Origin: Phoronis australis
Lineage: Eukaryota; Phoronida; Phoronidae
Direction: 5' to 3'
DNA: 64,000 nucleotides
NCBI GenBank assembly: GCA_002633005.1
Contig: NMRA01000317.1
Coordinates: 169,300-233,299, forward strand
Shown: positions 1-35,200 of the stretch, piece after piece
Numbering within the stretch: the stretch's first letter is position 1
Layout: each line of letters starts with the position of its first letter
Translations under genes and position numbers: made by a program
The notes under the pieces: generated by a model
Seen by the model: only the letters and a program-made list of their open reading frames with translations
What the model was told of the DNA's origin: nothing
Database searches by the model: none

Positions 1-844
1 AGGCAGAGACCAGAAATAGATTTTCTATTTTCCCAAAGCTATGAGGTTAGAAAATCTGAACACTATAGCAAAGAAAGGACAGTATGATTGATATGTTAAA
101 TCTTCAGTTATTTCACACAGCATGATTGCCAATTGTTGTTTTTCATTTTTCAAGTGCAGTGAAAATTTTTCCAAATGTTGTTTCGTAAACTATACAGACC
201 AACCAACACTAATAATGTTATTGAAGTTCAGAATTCTGTCAAAATAAAATTTTACTTATCCGCTTTAATGCGTGTGAAACGGGTGAAAATCTACCATACA
301 CAAACAATTCACGACCAAGGAGTGTTCAGACTTCCTACTGTGAGATCACTTAGATACTGTACCATAGTTTTCACCGCGTAACATTTCTGGGGCTATATAG
401 TTGGGGGTGCCACAAAATGTGCCCGTCTTGTCGCCAGGTTGAAGGCCCTCCTAGAATACAGTGAATAAACGCATGCACATGGAGCTAACTACAACACGGA
501 TGAACAGTAGCAGTCACTAATTGCAATAGAGAGACAAAATTCTTTTTCTTTGGGATGAAAGCCAACTGGCGTAAAATATGTTGTTGAATTTCAAAAACTA
601 CACTCGATGTACATTGACAGGGCTTTTACTGAAAATTCAAACAAGGTGCAAATTACGTGTAATGTTCTCGTGTAGTAATCCTCCTTTTTGTTAATTCACG
701 AAATTACAATAGATACACATTATTTTTATTTGCTAAGGATGTCAATATCATTTTTACTGCTAAATTATAAAAAATGTACCACTTTCGAACACTATTTCAA
801 TCGTTCAGCTTAAGAGCAAAAAAATGGGCTTGTCAAAAATGACT

Positions 845-1000
845 CACGAATTCAAACAGTGCTCAGATCTTTTCAAAAATGGCTCAGAGCTGTTTAAACA
901 TGACTCAGAGCTTTTCAAACATGGCTCAGAGCTTTTAAAACATGGCTCAGAGCTTTTCAAACGTGGCTCAGAGCTTTTAAAATATAGCTCTAGGTTTCCA
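845..1000. repeat. 21 bp minisatellite, about 7 copies
   Basis: Degenerate tandem unit close to AAACATGGCTCAGAGCTTTT plus one base, period 21, in the aPKC intron left of exon 12. Its length being a multiple of three leaves short open frames on both strands (HGSELFK-type repeats); these are not genes. Confidence 0.85.
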
Positions 1001-1267
1001 AACATGGTGTAAAACATTTCAAACATGGTACAGCAGAACGTTCAAATACTCATAGGTAGAATACTGATGGATAAGAATAACGCATAAAATCTGTTGGAGC
1101 CAGAAGTTTGTAAGTCCATCATTGAGTGGCCGTCTTTTCATAATTCGATGATGGCAACTCGGAAATGCTTATCCTCAACTAAATCTGAACAAATGTACAA
1201 GTAACAGGTAGGTGTAACAAGGAACACACAGCGACCTACATGTCAAATATACTCCCATCATGCATCA

Positions 1268-18151
<16,884 letters not shown>

Positions 18152-18163
18152 TATGATTCTCAT

Positions 18164-19700
18164 CTAAACTTTGTAATTAGCCTGCAACACATAATGGTGA
18201 TAGATCACTAGATACTTTTAAAACCACGTAAAGTCATGTTCTGGGGGATGGGGTCTAACCTCCGGACTCGAAATTAAACTTGAAACTATTTTTCATATAT
18301 TCTGTCGTACAAACTCAAGATAACCATAACTTTACGCAGACAAATGTCTGGTCTAAGTTTGCACTTGATTATAGATAAGCACAACCCCAGAAATCGTTTT
18401 AACATTATATCTTTAACATTATATCCAGGTTCTCATTAATTTCCTTGCATACATTAAGTACCAGTAGTAAGACCGAGCTCAGAGGAGTAAGACACTTTTG
18501 TGCAATGCTAGATTGTCTGCCAGTAAGGCCAAGATTTGAACCCGGGTCTTCCAAACGATATTCCGGAGCTCAAACCACCGAGCCATACACTCTCAACATT
18601 TGATGACCGCTTTATCTACAAACTTGAGTTCAACCTTAAGATTTCGAGTTCAGACTCAAACTCATAGCTTTAATGCTGGGGTAGAACCATATTGCACTCA
18701 AGCACAGAATAACAGACAATAATTTTGAGTTTTTACTAAATAGGACAGAAAATGTCAAATAAACAATTTCGAGCTTAATTTCGAGTAATATCAGATAATC
18801 AGAAGAACATCCCTGAGCCAGGACAACACAGAACGAAATTGGCTCTTATATTGAAGTCTGGGACCATTGCATTTTTGCCAGTGCTCTACAGTTAAGACAA
18901 AGACAGAGTCATTGTCATTCAGCAGTGTTCAGACTCAGCGACTCAACTGCTAACCTTCATCTTCTGTTTAATTCACGTCCGACTTCAAAAACTGAAAAAG
19001 TCAAAACAAGTCTCAGGTTATCTGACACCCAGATATCCGCAGATATTTCATTGAAAAGGAGACTATAAACACTCCTATCCGATTGATCAAGCCATTACCT
19101 ATTATTGCACCACTTTCCACTAATTAACACGCTTGGCTGTAACTTTAGATCAGATACAAAGTTATCAATGAGCCACAACACTACTTTTGTACACTCTTGT
19201 TCTCCATGACAGATTCCAAAAAGTCACGTGACTGGTAAATTACCCAATGACTAAAGGCGGAAATGAGACACAAAAGAATGTCAACAATACGCGCCACGCC
19301 TCTTGAGACCGGCATTTGCGAAAAGTGTAAAAATAAAAATACCATAATGAAGCTAGTCAGTTGGAGGTGTAAAAGGCACATAAAAAACCTGTTGCCAATG
19401 CACTCAAGTCATCTCTCACTCATTCAATCCTTATCATGAACCCATTTTACATTTTGCTCTATTCGTTCACGTGCGCATTTCTTGGCCAAACAGATTCAAT
19501 AAACCCAACATTATTTTTTCTTTCAACAAATTTTCGTTTTATTTTCTATCAAATTTGTGGACAGTTTTATTGCATGACTAAATTGCCATAAAAGGAAATT
19601 TTACCAAAACAGGTGGCCTCCGAGACCCGGATGAGCGGCCATCTTGAAATAACCTCCCTCGCTTCCTTGTTCAATTTGCCATCAAAATAAGTGGAAGATC
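18164..19700. promoter_or_regulatory. Divergent intergenic region between aPKC and CAPZB
   Basis: About 1.5 kb separates the two start codons. It should hold the aPKC 5' untranslated exon and the CAPZB 5' UTR. A YY1-type core lies at about 19634-19646: on the minus strand it reads CAAGATGGCCGC. CpG dinucleotides are locally more common around 19600-19660 than in the neighbouring introns. A tRNA-derived SINE occupies about 18478-18600. No TATA box stands out. The transcription start sites are inferred, not seen. Confidence 0.5.
18478..18600 (-). mobile_element. tRNA-derived SINE fragment
   Basis: On the minus strand there is a box A-like stretch TGGCTCGGTGGTTTGAGC (18585-18568), then about 30 bases, then a box B-like GGGTTCAAATC (18543-18533). 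The spacing fits an RNA polymerase III internal promoter. The flanks do not pair as a good tRNA acceptor stem, so this is read as a SINE head, not a working tRNA gene. Confidence 0.55.
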
Positions 19701-26216
<6,516 letters not shown>

Positions 26217-27188
26217 CTGTGAATACTCTCGCCATTCTTAGATTGCTCTTTATATTGACCATGTTATTTCGTATGACGTAAGCATCTCTGAAACCCTGTA
26301 ATAGAGGCATCTTTACTCGCTTTTGTAATGTACTAAGCAATGGTTGAATTTTTGTTGCAAAGATGGTTCACCTGAATGCAATTTTAATGGAAAGAGTCTT
26401 ATTTCCTATGTGAATCTGTGATTAGGTTCTGCACACATTTCTTTAAATAATGTCTTCCCCGACGATTGTTCTTCATTTAATAGTTCATCCACCTGCTTGT
26501 CTTGTAACGAGTTTGTACTTGACTCGTAGTAAGTGACGAGGAATTGGCACCTTCGATCAAAGGTGGAGTATAAAGACGTTACACGCACTGCGCAACGCTT
26601 GTTATTGATCGTTCACTCCCATTTCTCAGTTTATCGAGTACTGTGGCGGCGCATTGAAAAGGTTTGTCAAGGTTTCAATTGGTTGTTTCGTGTGCTTATT
26701 TAAAATTTGTTTAGTTTGTAAAACTGATATAGAATGATGTACAGTGCTTAATACAAACATTGGAATAAATAACCTTCAATGATATGTTCTTAATACCTCT
26801 ATACAATGGAATATTTGCCTTAATTGTGTTCGCTAAGCAATGGTAATTTCCAAGGTTAACATTGTTTCTGACCTTGACCTTAATGGTTGCTCATAGCCAT
26901 TTGAAATAGTAACTTAAATTACTGTTAAGTCTCTTTTGAAGTTGGATTATAGGATTTCAGTTGCCAGCAATATAATTATCATGTTTTTTGACTAACCTTG
27001 TGATGTGTTTGACTGGTAAATGAAATGTGGCTAGGTAGACATTAAATTATGAGTTCACTAATGATTGTCCCTGTGTGCGGACCTCAGAGACTGCATCTTC
27101 TATGTAAAATAAAAATACATTTATACCTTTAATATTGATGTTTGTGTCTTGCTTATCATATCTATTTTTCACGGATAGAAAACTTTAA
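26217..27188 (+). other. CAPZB 3' untranslated region
   Basis: No coding potential is seen after the TAA at 26214-26216. Two candidate poly(A) signals are present, AATAAA at 26764-26769 and at 27108-27113. The second is followed within 25-40 bases by a TG-rich stretch (about 27133-27150), the usual downstream element, so it is the better main site. Confidence 0.6.
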
Positions 27189-28358
27189 CCCTTATCCTGC
27201 TGAGCTGCTATTCAGACTCCCTGTTTGCTGAGCTAAGTAGGTCACCACTACTGCTGTACACAACACTCGCTGGTTCCCTCCGTGCTGCTAGGGTGGTAGC
27301 CAGCATGCAGGTAGCAGGCAGTAGCACGCGCTTTATTATAGGTTGATGTAACCTCGGCAGTCATTGGTTAGCTTTACAACAAAGTGAGAAAATGGTTGAC
27401 TATAAAAGATTCTTAGCCTTGTCAGTGGCAGAGCAGCAACTATTTCGTTTCTGCAGTGATGTTTAATAGCCGCGTGCTTGAAGCACATACATGTACAAGA
27501 AACACGCCTTCATCTGGCCGACTTTACTAGTGCGTTATTCATACTGTATGAATACTGGACATCAACGTAAACAAAAGTCAGCGACAGTAGAAAGATGCAC
27601 TCTGAAAAGGCGCAACCACAATTTTCTTGGATTTACATTTCTTGAACGTGAATTTTAAGCACCGATTTATCTGTACAACAGACCACATTTACGCTTCATC
27701 CGTCAGTTATGCCAGTTTCTTTGTGTAAAGCGCTACCTATTGAGAATTCGACCAGCCAATCGGAAGCACTGGTTTAAAAAAAATTCCTGAGGAAAATTAA
27801 GAGATGCCTGCGTGCTGGCTACCACCTAGCGACACGCAGGGAACCAATGAGCTGTACACTAAGCTGTTATGAAGGTCACCCAGACTAAAGACCTTAACAA
27901 TTTTAAATTGGAAGTTTGAAGGGAAAATGTTAATTTCACAGAAAAGAAGCCAACATAAAAGTTGTCCAGAATTTAATGGAGATTTTCACCATATGTAAAT
28001 CATCATAGCCTTGGTGAAAGTAACCTGATCCACTGTCATCCTGTCGCGTCTGGCTCCAGCCATATAATGAAACTGTGTCTATACAATAACAAACCTGCCA
28101 ATATCTTCCAAACTAGTAATCACAGCCATATGGTTTAAATCAGAGACGTGTAGATGAAACTGAACTATGGAATGGGCATGCTCACACATCTAAACATCCT
28201 AGGCTCTCACAATTTTTTAATGAAAATCACAAGTGTCCTGGGGTGAGTGCACTCTCCTAGTGCAGCCCAGCTGCAGCTTATAGGCAATTGAGTACACCCA
28301 ACGCATTGTAATAGGATAATTGGCATATCAGCTGACCTTGCCTAGCTCAGGATAAGGG
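27189..28358. mobile_element. piggyBac-like non-autonomous element with TTAA target sites
   Basis: The element is bounded by TTAA at 27185-27188 and at 28359-28362. The left end reads CCCTTATCCTGCTGAGCT; the right end in reverse complement reads CCCTTATCCTGAGCT, identical apart from a 3-base gap. A second inverted pair lies inside: a block of about 40 bases at 27271-27311 recurs inverted at 27805-27845 (shared GGTGGTAGCCAGCA). TTAA duplication and ends starting CCC are typical of piggyBac-superfamily elements. There is no transposase reading frame in the 1170 bp, so it must have been moved by an enzyme coded elsewhere. Confidence 0.75.
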
Positions 28359-29229
28359 TTAAAGGCATTGACCTAGTAAACTTTCCATGCTATATAAACA
28401 CCATAACACTTGTAATGGAATCAAAATTGCTTCCCACAAACTCCCCACTTTCATCATGGCCTCGTTTTGCTGATATCAGACAAGCTGCTGACGTCGTGCT
28501 CTGGCTAAGCTGAAGGCTAACCTATGTGATGAATGTACACATGGTCTTTACATAACTCGTAAAGGGAAATGGTGGGATTGTAGCAACTGTTTCAGTAGCT
28601 GCCAGTGGCGCAGGTCAAAAGTTCACGACCTGAATCTACTAGGTTATTTATTTAAAAGAATGTGTAGCTGATGAGCTGTCATGTTAGACTGAAGATTCTT
28701 ACTTTTAGGGAAGATAACATCAAGAATTTTGGCTTTCCCTTTTACAAAGGAGTAACAAAGAAATTCAAAAAAATCAGTTTATATTCTGATTTAGCTGCTT
28801 CAAAACTAGTGGACATGAGCATAAATGAATATTGCACTTTTGTTAAACCTTTAAATAGCACTTAGTTGCACAAATGTAGCATGTGAAGGATGAATTTCAC
28901 ATTTCTCTGTAGCTTACTATTAATTAATTAAATCAGCTAAGCAACACGACACTTTGGACTCTGCTCACTCAATGATTGGCAAGATCTTATCTAACAACGG
29001 CGAGTCATATTTCAGCATACTTGGCATAATCAGACTAAACTTCCCAGAGCAGGGTGCTTTGTTTGGCCGATGATAATTAGCCCTGGTCATTTCCACATAG
29101 GTGTATACATACATATGGAGACATGACTGAACTTGGTGGACATGATTTTGCACTTGGGCCAATGGGTCACGATTCTCATTCCCTGGAATAGCTCCACAAC
29201 GGGGTGGAATTGATTGCTTCTGCGTCGAA
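28359..29229 (-). other. Probable EXOC8 3' untranslated region and spacer
   Basis: No gene is seen on either strand. On the minus strand, an AATAAA lies at 28652-28647, 577 bases past the EXOC8 stop, and is a plausible poly(A) signal. The short open frames here resemble no known family. Confidence 0.4.
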
Positions 29230-32200
29230 TCAGACCACCTCACCCTTGGCTGCTTGGGCTATACCTTTCAGCTTGTACCTCTCGTCATGCAGTGCGTCTA
29301 ACTCTGGGAAGCTGTGGCCGATGTAATCTATCACTTTGTCTTCTACACGTGTGAGTAACACCCCCAACAAGTAATTGGCATTTCGTAGGATGAACTGGTG
29401 CTGCAAAGCAAAGGAAAACAGATGCAGTTCAAAGGATATTTCATTCTTAAACACCACCTCAGGCCAGATAACAGTCAATTAGCATCTGGTATGCGCTTGA
29501 CTAGTTTTGAAATCTGTGCGTCGCCGCTTAAAGGAAAACAAGGATCCCGACTCATCTCAGCTAATATCAGGTGACTTTCACTTTGAAAATATAGACAACT
29601 ACAAAGTATTGAATCAAATTTCAAAAAATAAAAAGATAAGAACCCATTATGCTGCTGTCTTTGGCTTACAACAAAAATCTGGTTACTCAACTACAAAAAA
29701 TAGGTTATGTTGGATCTTCCATGGCATGATAGAATCCAATGTCCAACCTCAAACATTTGCCAAATGAGAATGTTGGCAAACCCTTCCCACATGACGTTGC
29801 AAATGGCAGACAATCTTTTCATTCCTTCTGATGGTAGGAACAATATTGCTATCATGACAAAGAATGTTTGACACCACTTTGTTGGATTAGATCAGCCTCG
29901 TCATAGATAAGACTTCAAAAGTATTTCGTTAAGCAGATCCAGATGTGAAACCAGACTCTGTTGCTTAGTTTCACATTTACTAATGTTCAAGCAGACTCCC
30001 AAGAATGTATAGAGATACCAGTTGCTTCAGCTAGTGTCAGTAAAAGGAGGTCTTAATTTTGTAAAATTCAGGAAATCATAAGATTATTTTGCAAAAGCTT
30101 TTCCGGTCAACGCACCAATAATAAAGGTTACAGTGAAATCTCAAGACTTACATCCTTTATGAACTTGACGGACTGCAGAGAGTTCTCAATGTGCTTCAAC
30201 TGAGCACTGAAGAGATCTACAAGGGAGTTAACTACCAAATGATGTGTACTGTCACTGTAGAGCTTCACTACGTCTGTGGCGAACGTGAAGTAAGCTTTAC
30301 TGAACTGGGTCGTGTTGGAAGTCAGGTCAAGGATGCATGTTTCTGTAACGACAAAACAGACTGGTTGGAGTTTCAGTTTCTCTGAATAATCCCACTCATT
30401 CCTGAAACTAGTACAGATACGAAATCACATCTTTAGCTAGTGATCACATTAGAACTAACAGCATATACTCTCAGTTTGTGTCGTTCTCTTCCAATCCTTC
30501 AAGGTTTTTAGGGAAAATGCACAATTACATTTTTCATCCAATGTTAAGCACAATCTAAAAAATTTTGCTTGAAAAGGGAGAACTGATAATTCCACATAAG
30601 ACAATGTTGGCAAGTTGATATATCAGTCAGAAAATCAAAAATTAATAAATTTCATGCAACTCACTGTAAACTAAACTTTCCAACCCTTTGATGCCAATTT
30701 CTGCCATTTCATCGAGGAACCTATTCAAAGTGACCCGATTCTGAAAGTTCGACACACGCCACATGTCATCCTGCAAGCAAAAATATATCCCCCTGAAGAA
30801 TGCACGAATCTCCCTTAGTTATGAGAAATATTTACAAATTTTCTTGAAACTTATATGAAATAAATCCTGCAGATAATTATATGGACAGCCCATCCAAATA
30901 TCAAGCATATTTTGTTTTCCTGTCAAAGTAATTACAAATTTCCTGAATGAATTACATAAATGACCTTATGTTTACAGCTGAATAAAGGTCACCTGGTGTT
31001 CTGACCTTAGAAGCACTATCAACATAAATTATGTAAATGAGGTTTAGTGAACCACACATCATACCAATACAGCGTCACCACATCAATACAATGTCAACAG
31101 AAGTACTCTCCCAGACAACAAACACAGCACCAGTATGCGAGCCCATGCAGTTACGTACCACGCCCCTCTGCTTGATGGCTTCCATCAGAATCTTGGTGCT
31201 GTCGGATATTTTCTGTTCAACACTTGGGTAGAGGGCCTCATCCAGCAGAAACGTCAACTCTAAACCAATGTCACTCAGCTGGAGGAATAAAGAACTCGGA
31301 TCAGTACAGAGATCAATGAACACTGGAGTATTCTGGAACCAACTTTTCTTTAAAACATGATTTATTTATCGCCGAGCAGTATTGCACCTTTATGCTTGAA
31401 AAAATGTCAACGATCGTGGAAAATGCATTCTGAAATATAGCATTGAGTGACACATATTAATTAATGATATACAGCGTACATGTTACCTCTGTTGGTGGTA
31501 AAACATGGTTCAAAGGAAAAAGTATTGGATTAATCTCGAGTGAAAATCAGACATCATGGTATGAAGGATAAAATTACTGCAGTGCTCTTCAGACGATTGC
31601 GAAAACAGATATTTGTAGGGATGTTGTTGAGTAATCCTTAAGTAGAACAGTGCCATCTATTGGGAGGAGATGAAGGCTCTGGTCTTGGTTCATGATAGAA
31701 TTACATATACTACTTTAGTGAACAACTCTGTCATTCAGTGCGCTTGGTGATTAGTTCAAAGTGTACAAATGACCCACTACGACATCTCAGAGTAGATGAA
31801 ATTTATTCAGTCAAAACATCTAAAGACTGTCAAGACAACTGTTTCCTTTGTTGAAGATGTGTGTCACTATAATTATAACACTATCTTTCGCATATTATAC
31901 GCATAATCACTCTAAAGGCCACCATAAAGCAGTCGTACCTGATCGCATTTCTTTCGTGCCAGATGGACACATTCAGCGATGGTGTTCAACTTGGTCTTGG
32001 CTCCAAACAGTTGTCGTCCGAAGATGCCCACAAAGGTCTGTAGTTCTTGCTTGGCCCACACCACAAAGGCTGGAGAGAGCAAAATAAATACAGAGATGAC
32101 TGTGCAGTCACATCCTAGCAGAAAGACTGTAACTTCAAATCCCACAAATCGTACTGTAGGATAATTGAGTTGCTTTCAGTTGCAAGTAAAATGACAAGTA

Positions 32201-35200
32201 CATAAAATTAAGCAAATGTTTTGTTTTAAATGCTACGTCATTTTTTCGAAAAATTATCATAAGATCAAAATCATAATTGACTTTTAATTTATATACACAC
32301 AATTCATGTTGAAACGAAGCCCAAAGGCACAATTAGCATCAACAAAGGAACATCGTACCCACCCGAGTAACAGCCATGGTGGTCAGGGAATGCCTTCAGG
32401 AACTCTTTCCCAGTGTTCATAAGAGTGTCGAAGAACATCTCACAGAGACGACGGACGTACTGACTGGTGGCGCCCTCCATTTTCAACTGCTTCATGTTGT
32501 ACTTGATAATACCACTTCGGTTTTTAAGGAACAGATTACAAGCCTAGAGTGAATGTTTAAGACAAGAGCTTTGTTGTTTTTGTTTGATGAGTGATCTTCC
32601 AACAATGGCATTTAACATTTAGTACACGAAACCTCACCTAGTGGTTAACAGTGAATCTCGCAACAAAAAGCCTTGTGGAGGTGTTCACTTGGCTCCTGTG
32701 CCACCAAGTTTGATTTTATTTTCGTCTCTGTAAAGACGGCCTTCACCTCAGATGAGTATGTACAGTGATGATCCTAGGCTGTGCAAGTCTACCTTGTTGA
32801 AGTGTGTCTGTATTTTAAATTTAAACTCTTTAAACTCTTGCTAATTACCCAAGAAACAAACGCATTCTGAATTATGCAAATCCAGATAGATAAACCTACT
32901 CCAGAAGGTAATACAAAATTTTAGAAGTGAGATAACCTGTGAAGATTTCCCCAGCCGGATGAGCTGGGCCACAGCCCGTCGTGCAGCTCTTGGCCCACCT
33001 CGCAGTGACCTCTCAGGTGCAACTTGTAGTTCATGAACTAAAACATCTGTTAACTGGCGCACTCTATTGTCAATTTTTGCCCTACAAAAAGCAATACACA
33101 ATTGCTAATTCTAAATACCCCAGTCAAGTCAGACAGCAGCCACAGTGTAAACTTGAATGTTCAAATATGGAGTCACAACATGTGTGAACACAATCACATG
33201 CATACAGACATCTTAATACACGGCCTATAACCTGTGATATAACATAACCTATTTTTTTTAAGTTGAATTTCACACAGCTTACTTTGAACATATTTCGAAT
33301 TTTTAACCGAAGAGCCAAAACTAACAGCTGATCTGTAATGTACTAACCAGAAATGATCAGTGTTGTGTCATGTGACTGACACATTTTTGAATAGAATTCC
33401 CTGCAAGCCATTTTCGAATTTTAGCATTAGCCAACCTCACTTAAATCGACGATTTTCCAACATATTTCTTGACCTGTTGGGGGTTTGTAGGTTCTTCTTG
33501 CAAACAGGAAACAAGTCCTATCATGGTCAGAACAATTTGAGACAGAGGAAAAGACCCAATTCAATTTTTGTTTTTCTTAGCCACCTAAATATGGTTGAAT
33601 GCAACTTCAACATCTATGAAAAGAGTTCACATCTTTGTTTTGGTGAATCAAGTACCAGTACTTCATTATTACTGCATAATACATGAGACAGTCTCTTGAA
33701 GAATTTGCGTTTCTCTTCATTCAACACACCTGAACTCTTTTACTGTTGGAGTCTTCTTAAAATCACTCAAATACTCCACGGCTGAAAAAACACAGAATAT
33801 GATTAGGCATTTCAAGAAAACCATTGGGAAGCAAGAAAAAGGAGTTTGCATTAAGCAGTTTTGTTCTCAAAAATGATTTTTTTGAATGAATGGTGCATGA
33901 GTATTAGATCTAAACTGTGATTTAACAAACCATTTCATTCATACCTGCTTCCTAAAATGCAAAATACAAATCAGGCTACAAAACCACAGAAAATACGACA
34001 TCTAAATTTTTCAATATTCTGATAGAAAATGGTTCCTATTTACAAACAGGTACTCACGGCATGGTCAAGAAAAAGTGATGAATAACCAACAATTGTGTCA
34101 TCCGACTTGGCAACCTTCCAACATTTGTCTGCTTTATATCAATCACAGACGATCTTTCAATTCTTTTTCATGGTAAAAACCAATCGCAATAATGACAATT
34201 GGTCTTTTTCAAATCCGTATACGAGAGTTTAACACCCTATTTAATGCTTTTCATGTTCAGGCCATTAAGTAGAAAGGAAAGTCTCTTTCATATCCTGAAA
34301 TCTCAATCCTCCATTGAATTTCATGAGTTGTGTATATATCATGTTTACGATATCAATATCAATATCATACAAGAGTTGAGTATAACAGTAAGATCATGAT
34401 ATCCAGATAACACATAAGTTGAGTATAACAGTAAGATCATGATATCCAGATAACACATGAGTTGAGTATAACAGAAAGATCATGATATCCAGATAACACA
34501 TAAGTTGAGTATAACAGTAAGATCATGATATCCAGATAACGCATGAGTTGAGTATAACAGTAAGATCATGATATCCAGATAACGCATGAGTTGAGTATAT
34601 CAGTAGTAAGAACACAATCCAGATCACATACACACATCACTCCGTACCTCGCTCTATAAGATCTACAGCTCCTTCAAAGTCACGCTGAGCAATAGATACA
34701 TCTAAATCCTCAGGTAGCTCCTGAAGCCAGTCTATCTCTGTCACATCCAGATCGGACGGAACAACCGGCTGGTTAGAAGAACTTGATACACTTTCCTCAT
34801 CAAATGCTGAAAAAGTATGAAATTAGTACCACATTCATTCCCAAGAAATAAGGAGTAAAAGTCTCATATAAAGCAACACCCGGATTCAAGCATCACAAGA
34901 AGACCACCATGTCGTGAAAATTAAGTTAACAAATCAAATAATCATTTCCATAGTGCAGTTTATGTTATCAAGGCATACCATTACAATCTGAGAATGCAAA
35001 AGTGTCGGAGTCAGCCCACTGCACTACACTGAATCGTTACACAACCAACAGATGGCAGCACAATGCGCCCCGCATACATGTGGGGAGAGGTGTAACTAGC
35101 ATTACTAAACATGACTATTGTACAGCTGCAAACTAAGGGTTTAAGAAAAATGTCCAAATATATTCAAGTGTAACAGTTGTGCAAAAAAGTAAACTTTATG

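Noticed and set aside
34371-34605. CRISPR-like array
   Set aside because: Units are contiguous, with no unique spacers, in an animal intron.
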